Source: Streptomyces lincolnensis (lineage in GTDB: Bacteria; Actinomycetota; Actinomycetes; Streptomycetales; Streptomycetaceae). Taken from it: DNA of 64,000 nucleotides. The notes beneath the pieces are model-generated. The model searched no databases, was not told where the DNA came from, and worked only from the letters and a program-made list of their open reading frames with translations. Positions 23,984-34,003 of this stretch are shown here, piece after piece. The stretch lies in contig NZ_JAIHON010000008.1 in the NCBI RefSeq assembly GCF_021173675.1, positions 62,001-126,000 of the forward strand, given 5' to 3'. The position numbers were made by a program, and so were the translations under genes. Every line of letters begins with the position of its first letter. Positions within the stretch are counted from its first letter, which is position 1.

Positions 23984-24928
23984 CTACGCGGCCTTTCTCT
24001 CCATGTACTCCGCGATCTCCACCATCGGCGGCCGTTCCTCGGTGTCCACGGAGTACGTGCGGGGCTCGAAGCCGTCCTCGCCGCGTTCGAACTGGGTGAG
24101 GGACGGGCGGATCATGTGGCCGCGGGCCAGCCGGAGCTGGGCCGTGCGGTAGATCGCGGCGGACATCCGGCCCAGGGCCTGGCCGTCCTGGTGGCGGTGC
24201 TTGCGGACGCCGACGTCGACCTGGGCGAGGGCGTCCAGGCCCACCAGGTGCAGCGCGTCCACCAGCATGCCGAGCTCGACGCCGTAGCCGACCGGGAACG
24301 GCAGCTGTTCCAGCAGGGAGCGGCGGGCCGCGTACTCGCCGCCGAGCGGCTGCACGAAACCGGCCAGCTGCGGCCAGTGCATGTTCAGCAGCGGGCGGGC
24401 CATCAGCTCGGTGACCCGGCCGCCCTGGCCGGCCGCCCCGCCGAGGGGACGGTCGTACATGCCCTTGACCAGGTCGACCCCGGGGTCGGTGAGCAGCGGG
24501 CCGACGATGCCGGAGACGAAGTCGGAGGAGAACTCCTTCAGGTCGGCGTCGATGAAGCAGACGATGTCGCCGCCGGTGACCAGCAGCGAGCGCCACAGCA
24601 CCTCGCCCTTGCCGGGGGCGGCCGGAAGACGGGGGAGGATGTCGTCGCGGTGGACGACCCGCGCCCCGGCCGCGGCGGCCACCTCGGAGGTACGGTCGGT
24701 GGATCCCGAGTCGACGACCACGATCTCGTCGACGAGCGGAACCTGCTGCATGAGGTCGTGACGGATGACGGCGGCGATGTCACCGACCGTCTCCTCCTCG
24801 TTGAGCGCGGGCAGCACGACGCTGACCGACTGGTTCGTGCGCTGTTTGGCGGCCAGGATCCGGTGAAGAGGGCGATCGGTCTTGGACCAGGAGCGGGTGC
24901 TCAGCCAGCTTTCGACTTCTTTCAGCAC
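23984..24928 (-). CDS. gpgS: Glucosyl-3-phosphoglycerate synthase (GT81 type)
   Basis: This 314-residue retaining glycosyltransferase has a GT-A fold. VVLPALNEEETVGDIA binds the nucleotide, VDSGSTDRTSEVA follows, and IDADLKEF supplies the metal-binding D-x-D. GKGEVLWRSL and the RKHRHQDGQALG segment are characteristic of mycobacterial-type GpgS, which makes glucosyl-3-phosphoglycerate from NDP-glucose and 3-phosphoglycerate, the first step to glucosylglycerate and methylglucose polysaccharides. GTG 24928 has AAGGAG nine bases upstream. Placement beside otsA suits a compatible-solute cluster. Confidence 0.85.
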   Translation of the reverse strand: MLKEVESWLSTRSWSKTDRPLHRILAAKQRTNQSVSVVLPALNEEETVGDIAAVIRHDLMQQVPLVDEIVVVDSGSTDRTSEVAAAAGARVVHRDDILPRLPAAPGKGEVLWRSLLVTGGDIVCFIDADLKEFSSDFVSGIVGPLLTDPGVDLVKGMYDRPLGGAAGQGGRVTELMARPLLNMHWPQLAGFVQPLGGEYAARRSLLEQLPFPVGYGVELGMLVDALHLVGLDALAQVDVGVRKHRHQDGQALGRMSAAIYRTAQLRLARGHMIRPSLTQFERGEDGFEPRTYSVDTEERPPMVEIAEYMERKAA

Positions 24929-25066
24929 GTAGGCGGCTCCTTACGATGTGATCCATCTCGCGGTTCGGACGTCTATCTCAACTGTCCTGGCCTTCGGTTA
25001 CAGTCTTGAACAACGCGGATGACCATCGCATGTCCTGGGTGGCCCGACGCACACAACTTCATACCG

Positions 25067-25221
25067 CTCATCCAGAGGGGCAGAGGGATACGGCCCGATG
25101 AAGCCCCGGCAACCCTCCAGCCGGTCTCGTAACCGATCACCGTTGATCGTCACCGCGAGGCTCCCGGCTCGGGAAGGTGCCAAATCCGTCTCACGGCGAG
25201 ATGCGTCGTGAGGAAGATGAG
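25067..25221 (+). ncRNA. SAM-I (S-box) riboswitch upstream of threonine synthase
   Basis: Conserved core pieces are in order: TCCAGAGGGGCAGAGGGA, CCCGATGAAGCCCCGGCAA (kink-turn and K-loop side), and GGTGCCAAATCC. The closing P1 stem pairs CTCATC at 25067-25072 with GATGAG at 25216-25221. The right P1 arm runs into GAGGAG, the likely ribosome site, so SAM binding could block initiation rather than transcription. No terminator stem follows. The region 24929-25066 holds only a possible -10 (TACAGT, 24999-25004). Confidence 0.85.
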
Positions 25222-25241
25222 GAGAAAGGGCCTCGCCTCAC

Positions 25242-26528
25242 ATGGCTGCGCAGACTGTTGCAACCGAATCCACGAAGACCGTCGACCTCGGCCCCGCCGC
25301 CGCGCTGAGCTGCCGCGAATGCGGTCACCGCGTCCCTCTCGGTCCGGTCTTCGCGTGCGAGGAGTGTTTCGGCCCGCTGGAGATCGCCTACGACTTCTCG
25401 GCCTACGACACCGAGGAACTCCGCAAGCGGATCGAAGCGGGCCCCGCGAACATCTGGCGTTACGCGCCCCTGCTGCCCGTCCCCGCGGACGTGGCGACCA
25501 AGCCGAACATCAACCCCGGCTGGACCAAGCTCGTCCAGGCCGACAACCTCGCTCGCGAGCTGGGTGTCGACGCCGGCAAGCTGTTCGTCAAGGACGACTC
25601 CGGCAACCCGACGCACTCCTTCAAGGACCGGGTCGTCGCCCAGGCCATCGAGGCCGCCCGCGCGTTCGACTTCACCACCCTGTCCTGCTCCTCCACCGGC
25701 AACCTCGCCGGTGCGGTGGGTGCCGCGGCGGCCCGCGCCGGCTTCCGCTCCTGCGTGTTCATCCCGCACGACCTGGAGCAGGGCAAGGTCGTCATGGCCG
25801 CCGTCTACGGCGGTGAGCTCGTCGGCATCGAGGGCAACTACGACGACGTGAACCGCTTCTGCTCCGAGCTCATCGGCGACCCGGCCGGCGAGGGCTGGGG
25901 CTTCGTCAACGTCAACCTGCGGCCCTACTACGCGGAGGGGTCCAAGACCCTGGCGTACGAGATCTGCGAGCAGCTCGGCTGGCGGCTGCCGGACCAGCTG
26001 GTCGTGCCGATCGCCTCCGGCTCGCAGCTCACGAAGATCGACAAGGGGCTCCAGGAGCTGATCAAGCTCGGTCTCGTCGAGGACCGGCCGTACAAGATCT
26101 TCGGTGCGCAGGCGGAGGGGTGCAGCCCGGTCTCCGTCGCGTACAAGGCGGGGCACGACGTCGTACGGCCGCAGAAGCCGAACACGATCGCCAAGTCGCT
26201 GGCGATCGGCAACCCGGCCGACGGTCCGTACGTCCTGGACATCGCCCGGCGTACCGGGGGTGCGGTGGAGGACGTGAATGACGAGCAGATCGTCGACGCG
26301 ATCAAGGTCCTGGCCCGGACCGAGGGGATTTTCGCCGAGACGGCGGGTGGGGTGACCGTCGGTGTGACGCGGAAGCTGATCGAGGCCGGGGTGTTGGATC
26401 CGACGTTGACGACTGTTGTGCTGAACACCGGGGACGGTCTGAAGACGTTGGATGCGGTGGCGGGTACGGGGCTCACCGCGACCATCCGTCCCAGTCTGGA
26501 GTCGTTCCGCGAAGCTGGTCTCGCCTGA
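25242..26528 (+). CDS. thrC: Threonine synthase
   Basis: This 428-residue PLP enzyme converts O-phosphohomoserine to threonine. A small zinc-ribbon-like N-terminus (CRECGH...CEECFG, residues about 24-45) precedes the fold type II core. DDSGNPTHSFKDRV contains the PLP lysine, CSSTGNLAGAVGAAAARAG binds the phosphate, and ATIRPSL closes the enzyme. The ATG at 25242 sits 20 bases after the riboswitch. Controlling thrC by SAM makes sense because threonine and methionine synthesis divide the same homoserine-derived pool. It is followed by the sulfur carrier gene cysO and a strong terminator. Confidence 0.94.
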   Translation: MAAQTVATESTKTVDLGPAAALSCRECGHRVPLGPVFACEECFGPLEIAYDFSAYDTEELRKRIEAGPANIWRYAPLLPVPADVATKPNINPGWTKLVQADNLARELGVDAGKLFVKDDSGNPTHSFKDRVVAQAIEAARAFDFTTLSCSSTGNLAGAVGAAAARAGFRSCVFIPHDLEQGKVVMAAVYGGELVGIEGNYDDVNRFCSELIGDPAGEGWGFVNVNLRPYYAEGSKTLAYEICEQLGWRLPDQLVVPIASGSQLTKIDKGLQELIKLGLVEDRPYKIFGAQAEGCSPVSVAYKAGHDVVRPQKPNTIAKSLAIGNPADGPYVLDIARRTGGAVEDVNDEQIVDAIKVLARTEGIFAETAGGVTVGVTRKLIEAGVLDPTLTTVVLNTGDGLKTLDAVAGTGLTATIRPSLESFREAGLA

Positions 26529-26550
26529 TCCGTTTCGTCTGCGGGCCGGT

Positions 26551-26610
26551 GGGGGCTGGTCGCGCCCGCGCGGCGGTAGCCGCACATCGACACAGCCCCG
26601 CGCCCCTAAG
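26551..26610. repeat. Dispersed intergenic repeat, copy C (long form)
   Basis: Ends ggggctggtcgcgc and ccgcgcccctaag flank a middle of cccgcgcggcggtagccgc and acatcgacacag. Copy E (51712-51770) is its near-exact inverse. The short copies A, B and D have gcagttcc in place of the middle. It sits between thrC and cysO. Confidence 0.75.
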
Positions 26611-26637
26611 CGTGTCCACCTGACCGGAGGTTTCAAC

Positions 26638-26913
26638 GTGAGCGTCAACGTCCGCATCCCCACCATCCTGCGCACCTACACCGGCGGCCAGGCCGAGGTC
26701 GCCGCCGAAGGTGCCACGCTCGGTGAGGTCATCGCCGATCTGGAGAAGAACCACACCGGGATCGCCGCCCGGGTGCTGGACGACCAGGGGAAGTTGCGCC
26801 GGTTCGTCAACGTGTACGTCAACGACGACGACGTCCGCTTCGAGCAGGGGCTGGAGACGGCGACCCCCGACGGGGCCGGGGTCTCGATCATTCCGGCCGT
26901 CGCCGGCGGCTGA
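26638..26913 (+). CDS. cysO: CysO-like sulfur-carrier protein (MoaD/ThiS fold)
   Basis: This 91-residue ubiquitin-like protein ends in the diglycine PAVAGG, which is activated and thiocarboxylated to carry sulfur. The sequence closely follows the remembered M. tuberculosis CysO pattern (RIPTILRTYTGGQ at the start, RFVNVYVNDDDVRF in the middle). That points to cysteine synthesis with CysM and the Mec protease rather than thiamin or molybdopterin synthesis. GTG 26638 has GGAGG seven bases upstream. Co-transcription with thrC would place it under the SAM riboswitch. CysM and Mec genes are not in the window. Confidence 0.85.
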   Translation: MSVNVRIPTILRTYTGGQAEVAAEGATLGEVIADLEKNHTGIAARVLDDQGKLRRFVNVYVNDDDVRFEQGLETATPDGAGVSIIPAVAGG

Positions 26914-26951
26914 TCATTACCGTCGGTAACGCCAGTTACCGAGAGTTCATC

Positions 26952-26990
26952 GAATTGCCCCCTCCGTGAGAGAAGCGGAGGGGGCAATTC
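26952..26990 (+). terminator. Strong hairpin terminator after thrC-cysO
   Basis: gaattgccccctccg and cggagggggcaattc form a perfect 15-bp stem around a 9-base loop. A/T pairs at the base suit termination in either direction. The remaining gene-free 350 bases up to the cold-shock gene are its promoter and leader. Confidence 0.9.
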
Positions 26991-27203
26991 AGTGTGGTTG
27001 AGCGCGGTACAGTTGGGGAACGCGTCGCTGATCCCCGGGTCGGCCGCCTTGGTTCCTGCCTTATGCCCGACAAGAAGTAGCCAAAGTGTGCGCCTCTTTC
27101 GTGGCTTTTGTGTGCTTTGCGGGGCCCGACTTGCCCTGAATTCAGGCGAATTCTCGCCACATTCCCGACCTTGAGCGTCCAGAATTCTCGTCTGATTGAC
27201 CTG

Positions 27204-27231
27204 TTGCAGACGGCAGTTGGACAGATACATT
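27204..27231 (+). promoter_or_regulatory. Possible sigma-70-type promoter of the cold-shock gene
   Basis: TTGCAG at 27204-27209 and TACATT at 27226-27231 are 16 bases apart. This would give a leader of about 105 bases, with a small hairpin of cccccaatcctgtgggggg at about 27260-27280. Long structured leaders are usual for cold-shock mRNAs. The call is weak because similar hexamers occur by chance; TTGACC at 27196 is an alternative -35. Confidence 0.3.
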
Positions 27232-27343
27232 CAGCCGCGGTCGACGCGTTCCGGCGCACGCCCCCAATCCTGTGGGGGGTGAGGTCTGACCCGGATTCAC
27301 GAAGTGTGGATCTGCGCAAGGGCCAGTAATAGGGGAGTTAGGC

Positions 27344-27550
27344 ATGGCTCAGGGCACCGTCAAGTGGTTCAACGCGGAGAAGGGGTACGGCTTCATCGCG
27401 GTCGACGGTGGTGCGGATGTTTTCGTCCACTACAGCGCCATCCAGATGGACGGGTACCGCACCCTTGAAGAGGGCCAGCGGGTCGATTTCGAGATCTCGC
27501 AGGGTCAGAAGGGGCCGCAGGCGGACATGGTCCGGCTCGCGACCGGCTGA
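27344..27550 (+). CDS. Cold-shock protein (CspA family)
   Basis: This 68-residue single OB-fold protein binds single-stranded RNA and DNA. RNP1 is KGYGFIAVD and RNP2 is DVFVHYSAI; the start MAQGTVKWFNAEKGYGF is canonical. It would melt RNA structure in the cold or during rapid growth. GGGGAG lies seven bases upstream of the ATG. From memory it corresponds to one of the several scoF-type genes of S. coelicolor, next to groEL2. It is closed by its own terminator. Confidence 0.93.
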   Translation: MAQGTVKWFNAEKGYGFIAVDGGADVFVHYSAIQMDGYRTLEEGQRVDFEISQGQKGPQADMVRLATG

Positions 27551-27591
27551 AGCGCGCGCCGACTGCAGCGACGTTCTTCTGTACATCACGC

Positions 27592-27621
27592 AAGGGCTCG
27601 CACCCCAGGGTGCGAGCCCTT
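27592..27621 (+). terminator. Terminator of the cold-shock gene
   Basis: aagggctcgcaccc and gggtgcgagccctt form a perfect 14-bp stem separated by two bases (or 13 bp with a 4-base loop). It ends 52 bases before the CIRCE region of groEL2, insulating the heat-shock promoter. Confidence 0.88.
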
Positions 27622-27672
27622 CCGCGTGCCCCGCCGGGGGGGCGCTGTTCACCTGCGGATCTCCCTGAGGCG

Positions 27673-27735
27673 CTTGCACTCGGCATGGGCGAGTGCTAAT
27701 CATTGGCGTTAGCACTCTGAAGGTGAGAGTGACAA
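27673..27735 (+). promoter_or_regulatory. groEL2 promoter with two tandem CIRCE elements (HrcA operators)
   Basis: CIRCE 1 is CTTGCACTC-N9-GAGTGCTAA (27673-27699) and CIRCE 2 is TTAGCACTC-N9-GAGTGACAA (27709-27735). Each has one perfect and one degenerate arm of the HrcA consensus, and nine bases separate the two elements. A promoter TTGCAC (27674-27679), 17 bases, TAATCA (27697-27702) overlaps the first, so HrcA would block polymerase and control heat induction. A leader of about 150 bases without further visible signals follows. Confidence 0.88.
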
Positions 27736-27863
27736 CGAAGGACCGGGTCGGTGAGGCCCGCAGGCCAGGTGGGGCAAGGAACCGCCGGCCGGCGTGCCGT
27801 CCGTCGCGGGCGCGGGCGCGGTCCACGAGGTAATCACCCCCAGTCCTGGGAGGACCACTTCAC

Positions 27864-29489
<1,626 letters not shown>

Positions 29490-29516
29490 TCGACCTCTGG
29501 TTGATCAACGTCCTTA

Positions 29517-29560
29517 CCGAGGGCGGCACTTCCTGTTCCGACAGGGGGTGCCGCCCTCGG
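29517..29560 (+). terminator. Terminator after groEL2
   Basis: ccgagggcggcac and gtgccgccctcgg pair over 13 bp. Inside the loop a smaller stem cctgt-tccg-acagg can stack, making one long hairpin. Confidence 0.88.
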
Positions 29561-29672
29561 GCGTGGGCGGGGGTGTCCCGTCTCACACGGCAGCGGGAAA
29601 TGCCGTGACGGATGAGGTGGTTGTCGCCCGGGTAGGGTCCATGCGTATGCACATACCGAGGAGTATCGCCAC

Positions 29673-30848
29673 GTGACCGCCCCCGCCGCTTCCCCCGCCG
29701 GATCTCCTTCCCCCTCCGCTTCCTCCGCCGCCTCTCCCTCCGCCTCCCGTGCCGCCGAGATCCTGTCCCGGCCGACCACCATCAACGGCCTGACCGTCCC
29801 GAACCGCATCGCTATGGCGCCCATGACCCGCGCCTTCTCCCCGGGCGGGATCCCCGGCGAGGACGTGGCGTCGTACTACGCCCGCCGGGCCGCCGCCGGA
29901 GTGGGCCTGATCGTCACCGAGGGCACGTACGTCGGGCACGACTCGGCCGGGCAGAGCGACAGCATCCCGCGCTTCCACGGCACGGAGCAGCTGGCGGGGT
30001 GGGCCAGGGTCGCCGACGAGGTGCACGCCGCGGGCGGCACGATCGTCCCGCAGCTGTGGCACATCGGCATGGTGCGCGAGCAGGGCCAGCCGCCCTACGC
30101 CGACGCCCCGGCCGTGGGCCCGTCCGGCCTGCGGATCGGCGCGGTCGAGCCCACCGGCAAGGCGATGACCCAGCGGGACCTGGACGACGTCATCGGCGCG
30201 TTCGCCGAGGCCGCGGCCGCCGCCGAGCGCATCGGCTTCGACGGCGTGGAGCTGCACGGAGCCCACGGCTACCTCATCGACCAGTTCCTGTGGGCGGGCA
30301 CCAACCGCCGCACGGACGCCTACGGCGGTGACCCGGTCGCCCGTACGAAGTTCGCGGCGGAGATCGTCGCGGCCGTACGCGAGACGGTCTCGCCCGAGTT
30401 CCCGATCCTCTTCCGCTACTCGCAGTGGAAGCAGGAGGCCTACGACGCCCGGCTCGCCGAGACCCCCGAGGAGCTGGAGGCCATCCTCACCCCGCTCGCC
30501 GCGGCCGGTGTCGACGCCTTCCACGCCTCCACCCGCCGCTACTGGATCCCCGAGTTCGAGGGCTCCGACCTCAACCTCGCCGGCTGGACCAAGAAGCTCA
30601 CCGGCAAGACAGCCATCACCGTCGGCTCGGTCGGCCTCGACGGCGAGTTCCTCGGCGCGTTCGCGGGCGAGGGGTCCCCGACCAAGGGCATCGAGGACCT
30701 CCTCGACGGCCTGGAGCGCGACGAGTACGACCTCGTGGCCGTCGGCCGCGCCCTTCTGCAGGACCCGCACTGGGCCGAGAAGGTCCTCTCCGGCCGCGTC
30801 GACGAGCTGAAGCCGTACGAGGCGGCGTCCCTGAAGTCGCTGTCCTGA
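29673..30848 (+). CDS. NADH:flavin oxidoreductase of the old yellow enzyme family
   Basis: This 391-residue FMN-dependent TIM barrel reduces activated alkenes with NAD(P)H. NRIAMAPMTRAF carries the FMN-contacting strand, PQLWHIGM the flavin-side residues, and FDGVELHGAHGYLIDQFLW is the family signature with the His-x-x-His substrate pair written HGAH. GSVGLDGEF and AVGRALLQDP are the phosphate-binding loops. The first 25 residues are only Ala/Ser/Pro and look like an unstructured tail. GTG 29673 has GAGGAG about ten bases before it. Physiological substrate unknown. Confidence 0.9.
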   Translation: MTAPAASPAGSPSPSASSAASPSASRAAEILSRPTTINGLTVPNRIAMAPMTRAFSPGGIPGEDVASYYARRAAAGVGLIVTEGTYVGHDSAGQSDSIPRFHGTEQLAGWARVADEVHAAGGTIVPQLWHIGMVREQGQPPYADAPAVGPSGLRIGAVEPTGKAMTQRDLDDVIGAFAEAAAAAERIGFDGVELHGAHGYLIDQFLWAGTNRRTDAYGGDPVARTKFAAEIVAAVRETVSPEFPILFRYSQWKQEAYDARLAETPEELEAILTPLAAAGVDAFHASTRRYWIPEFEGSDLNLAGWTKKLTGKTAITVGSVGLDGEFLGAFAGEGSPTKGIEDLLDGLERDEYDLVAVGRALLQDPHWAEKVLSGRVDELKPYEAASLKSLS

Positions 30849-30876
30849 TCGCCGACTCCCGTCTAGTGTCCGGGAG

Positions 30877-31779
30877 ATGCGGATACTGCACCTCTCGGAC
30901 ACCCACCTGGACCGCACCGACACTCCCAACAAGTACGGCGTCAACGCCACCGCGTCCCTGCGCCTGATGCTCGCCGAGCTCGGCCACCTGCGGGGCCTGG
31001 ACGCGGTCGTCGTCACCGGCGATCTCGCCGACGACGGGTCGGTGGAGGCGTACGCGGCGCTCCGCGAGCTCATCGGCGACTTCGCGCGCCCTCTGGGAGC
31101 GCCCGTCTTCTACACCACCGGCAACCACGACGAGCGGACCGCCTTCGTCAAGGTGCTGGGCAGCGGACACTCCGAGCCGGAGGTGGTCCTGGAGGCCGAG
31201 GCCTCCGAGCGGGCGGCGGTGAGCACGGTCGCCGGATGGCGCCTGGTCACCCTGGACTCGCTGGTCCCGGGCAAGGTCTACGGCCGACTCGGCGCGACCC
31301 AACTCGACTGGCTGAAGGGCGTGTTGAGCACCCCGGCCGAGCAGGGCACCGTCCTGGCCTTCCACCACCCGCCGATCAGCCTCGACCTCTCGGCCACCCA
31401 GCCGGTCTTCGGGCTGGTCGACCCGGGCGAGCTGGCGGACACCATCCGGGGCAGCGACGTACGCGTGATCCTCACCGGGCACTACCACCTCCAGCTGTTC
31501 GGGACGCTGGAGTCGGTGCCGGTGTGGGTGACGCCGGGGGTGGTCAACCGCATCGACCTGACGACCCGGCCCGGCACGGAACGGGCGGTGCGCGGGGCGT
31601 CGGCGTCGCTGGTCGAGCTGGGCGGCCCGACGAGCCCGATGTTCCACACCCTCCACGCCCGCGACCCCCGCGCGCACGAGACGGTGTACGAGCTGGACGA
31701 GGAGCGGACGCGGGCGATGGTGGAGAAGCACGGGCCGAGCGCCCGAATCCCCCATGTCATCGACCGACACATTGGTTGA
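30877..31779 (+). CDS. Metallophosphoesterase (class III cyclic-nucleotide phosphodiesterase-like)
   Basis: This 300-residue calcineurin-type phosphoesterase has all metal motifs in order: DTHLD at residues 8-12, GDLADDG, GNHDE, HHPPIS and GHYHLQLF. The layout is that of CpdA/Rv0805-like enzymes, which cleave cyclic AMP or other phosphodiesters with two metal ions. Direct cAMP activity is inference. TAGTGT is seven bases before the ATG, a leaderless-type start. A regulator of cAMP here would fit with a Crp-type box elsewhere in the window, but no genetic link is visible. Confidence 0.87.
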   Translation: MRILHLSDTHLDRTDTPNKYGVNATASLRLMLAELGHLRGLDAVVVTGDLADDGSVEAYAALRELIGDFARPLGAPVFYTTGNHDERTAFVKVLGSGHSEPEVVLEAEASERAAVSTVAGWRLVTLDSLVPGKVYGRLGATQLDWLKGVLSTPAEQGTVLAFHHPPISLDLSATQPVFGLVDPGELADTIRGSDVRVILTGHYHLQLFGTLESVPVWVTPGVVNRIDLTTRPGTERAVRGASASLVELGGPTSPMFHTLHARDPRAHETVYELDEERTRAMVEKHGPSARIPHVIDRHIG

Positions 31780-31850
31780 CCTACGCAAGGGGATGGGCTG
31801 GAGTGGAGCGAGGCCGCAGCTGATCACCCCCACCCGTGAGGAGTCCGACG

Positions 31851-33386
31851 ATGACGACAGCCGAGGGACCGGAAGAGCCGGTCGTCCGCACCACGGCCGG
31901 CGCGGTGCGCGGGCGCACGGAGGAGGGGCTCGCGGTCTTCCGGGGCATCCCCTTCGCCGAGCCCCCGGTGGGGGAGGCGCGGTTCCAGGCGCCGCGGCCC
32001 GTGCGGGTCTGGGAGGGAACCCGGGAGGCGTACGCCTTCGGCCCGCCGCCCCCGCAGGACCTCGGTATCCAGGGCCGCACCGGAGTCCTCGACGCGCCCA
32101 CCGGCGACGACTGGCTGACCGTCAACGTCTGGACGCCCGACGCCGACCCGGCGGCCGGCCGCCCCGTGATGGTGTGGATCTACGGCGGCGCCTACAAGCT
32201 CGGCCACACGGGCAGCCCCGGCTACGACGCCCAGCACCTCGCCCGCGCCGGCGACCTGGTCGTCGTATCCCTCAACTACCGGGTCGGCATGGAGGGGTTC
32301 GCCTCCCTGGAGGGGGCGCCCGCCAACCGCGGTCTGCTGGACCAGGTCGCCGCGCTGGAGTGGGTACGGGACAACATCACGGCGTTCGGCGGCGACCCCG
32401 GGCAGGTCACCGTCTTCGGGGAGTCGGCGGGCGCCGGATCCGTCGCCGCGCTGCTGGCCATGCCGAGGGCGCGCGGTCTGTTCCGGCGGGCGATCGCCCA
32501 GAGCGTGCCCGGCACGTACTTCTCCGACGACCTCGCCCGGGACATGGGACGCGAACTCGCCGCGGAGGTGGGCCTGCGGCCGACGGCCGCCGACCTCGCC
32601 ACCGTGGATCCGCGCCGGCTCACCTCCGCGGGTGAGGCCCTGGGCGCGAAGATGCGCCAGTACGAGGACCGGTGGGGGCAGGCGGCGCCCACCGTCACCC
32701 CCTTCTCCCCGGTCGTCGACGGCGAGATTCTGCCCCGCACCCCCTGGGAGGCGCTGGCGGCGGGCTCGGCCCGGGACGTCGAGCTGCTCGTCGGGCACAA
32801 CCGCGACGAGTTCCGGCTCTTCCTCGTCCTCGGCGAACAGCTCGGCAGGATCACCGACGAGCAGGCGTCCTGGGCGCTGCGCACGTTCGCCCCCGGCCCC
32901 GACGGCGAACGTTCCTACCGCGCCGCCTTCCCCGAGGCCACGCCGACCGAGCTGTACGAACGCGTGCAGACGGACTGGCTGTTCGGGATGCCGTCCGTGC
33001 GGCTCGCCCAGGCGCAGGTCGCGGGCGGCGGGCGGGCGCACCTCTACGAACTCACCTGGCCGGCACCGGGCGCCGGGGGCATCCTCGGCGCGTGCCACGG
33101 CCTGGACATCCCGCTGCTCTTCGGCACGTACGGGGCCGATCTCGGCAACCTGCTCTTCGCGGGCAGCGGGGTCCCGGCCGGGGCGCGGGCGCTGACCGCC
33201 CGCTTCCAGTCGGCCTGGACGGGCTTCGCGCGGACCGGGGATCCGGGCTGGCCGGCGTACGACGAGGCGAGCGGGCGCCTGACGCAGGTGCTGGACGCGG
33301 AGCCGGAGGTACGGGCGTACCCGGAGGAGGCCGTACGGCGGCTGTGGGAGGGGTACGAGTTCGCGGCCCTGCCGTTGCTGAAGTGA
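31851..33386 (+). CDS. Type B carboxylesterase/lipase
   Basis: This 511-residue alpha/beta hydrolase shows FRGIPFAEPPVGEARF at the start, DWLTVNVWTP, the oxyanion loop IYGGAYKLG and the nucleophile elbow FGESAGAGSVAAL with the active Ser. An acidic residue lies near VGHNRDEFRLF and the catalytic His in GACHGLDIPLLF. It should hydrolyse carboxylic esters; no signal peptide is visible, so it is probably cytoplasmic. ATG 31851 with GAGGAG seven bases before it is chosen over an in-frame GTG at 31836, which is itself part of that site. Confidence 0.9.
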   Translation: MTTAEGPEEPVVRTTAGAVRGRTEEGLAVFRGIPFAEPPVGEARFQAPRPVRVWEGTREAYAFGPPPPQDLGIQGRTGVLDAPTGDDWLTVNVWTPDADPAAGRPVMVWIYGGAYKLGHTGSPGYDAQHLARAGDLVVVSLNYRVGMEGFASLEGAPANRGLLDQVAALEWVRDNITAFGGDPGQVTVFGESAGAGSVAALLAMPRARGLFRRAIAQSVPGTYFSDDLARDMGRELAAEVGLRPTAADLATVDPRRLTSAGEALGAKMRQYEDRWGQAAPTVTPFSPVVDGEILPRTPWEALAAGSARDVELLVGHNRDEFRLFLVLGEQLGRITDEQASWALRTFAPGPDGERSYRAAFPEATPTELYERVQTDWLFGMPSVRLAQAQVAGGGRAHLYELTWPAPGAGGILGACHGLDIPLLFGTYGADLGNLLFAGSGVPAGARALTARFQSAWTGFARTGDPGWPAYDEASGRLTQVLDAEPEVRAYPEEAVRRLWEGYEFAALPLLK

Positions 33387-33429
33387 CAGGGGTTGCAGGC
33401 GAGGGTTTTTTAGAGGTGGGCGAGGTGTT

Positions 33430-33999
33430 TCAGAGGTTGCCCAGGGGCTCGATGTCCACCTTGACCGGCGTGCCCCAGACCCGCAGCACCTCGTAGTCGG
33501 TGAACTCGTGCACGAGCCGGTAGGCCATGGCGGGGCGCGGTCCGCGACGCTGGGCGGCGATGTACAGCTCGGCCTCCCGGCGGTCCCGCCGGGGCGTGCC
33601 GCACAGCTCCCACACCTGCCCGTTCCACCGCTCCGGCAGCCAGCGCTGCTGCGGCTGCGGCCGGTCCTCCCGGACGCCGTACCGCGAGGGCACGGGCTCG
33701 GTGTGCCGGGGCGGGGCGGCGGGCCCGTCGTACTCGGAACGCCGGGCCGCCCGGCGCCGCGTCTCGCACAGCAGGCACAGGTCGGGGGCGGCCTCGTCCA
33801 CGGGGCCGTTGGGATGCTCGGCGCAGCGAGTGGTGGGCGCGGCCCCGGTCACGCTCTCGTCCAGCAGGTCCAGGGCCCGCTTGATATCGGCCTTGACCTC
33901 GTGCAACTTGCCGTCCGGGGTGTCCCCGGTGAGCGCCTCCCCGTGCTCCCCGAGGAGTCGCAGGGCTCGGCCTAGGGCGGTGAGCTGGGCGTGGTTCAT
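33430..33999 (-). CDS. Hypothetical protein with a zinc-knuckle-like Cys/His motif
   Basis: This 189-residue protein is of unrecognised family. Residues 1-55 are helical (a possible small coiled region). Then C-x2-H-x12-C-x2-C (CAEH...CLLC) at about 59-77 could bind zinc. The rest is Arg/Pro-rich and ends in a region with paired Trp residues (WNGQVWELCGTPRRD, EVLRVWGTPVKVD) that read like two short repeats. It follows the Uma2-like gene by four bases on the same strand, so the two form an operon. It looks accessory rather than core. Confidence 0.65.
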   Translation of the reverse strand: MNHAQLTALGRALRLLGEHGEALTGDTPDGKLHEVKADIKRALDLLDESVTGAAPTTRCAEHPNGPVDEAAPDLCLLCETRRRAARRSEYDGPAAPPRHTEPVPSRYGVREDRPQPQQRWLPERWNGQVWELCGTPRRDRREAELYIAAQRRGPRPAMAYRLVHEFTDYEVLRVWGTPVKVDIEPLGNL

Positions 34000-34003
34000 G
34001 GAG

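Noticed and set aside
26917..26941. TTACCG-T-CGGTAA inverted repeat right after cysO
   Set aside because: Too short and too close to the strong terminator to be given its own function; possibly part of the same 3' structure.
33387..33429. T-run (gttttttag) after the carboxylesterase gene as an intrinsic terminator
   Set aside because: No stem of useful length precedes the T-run.
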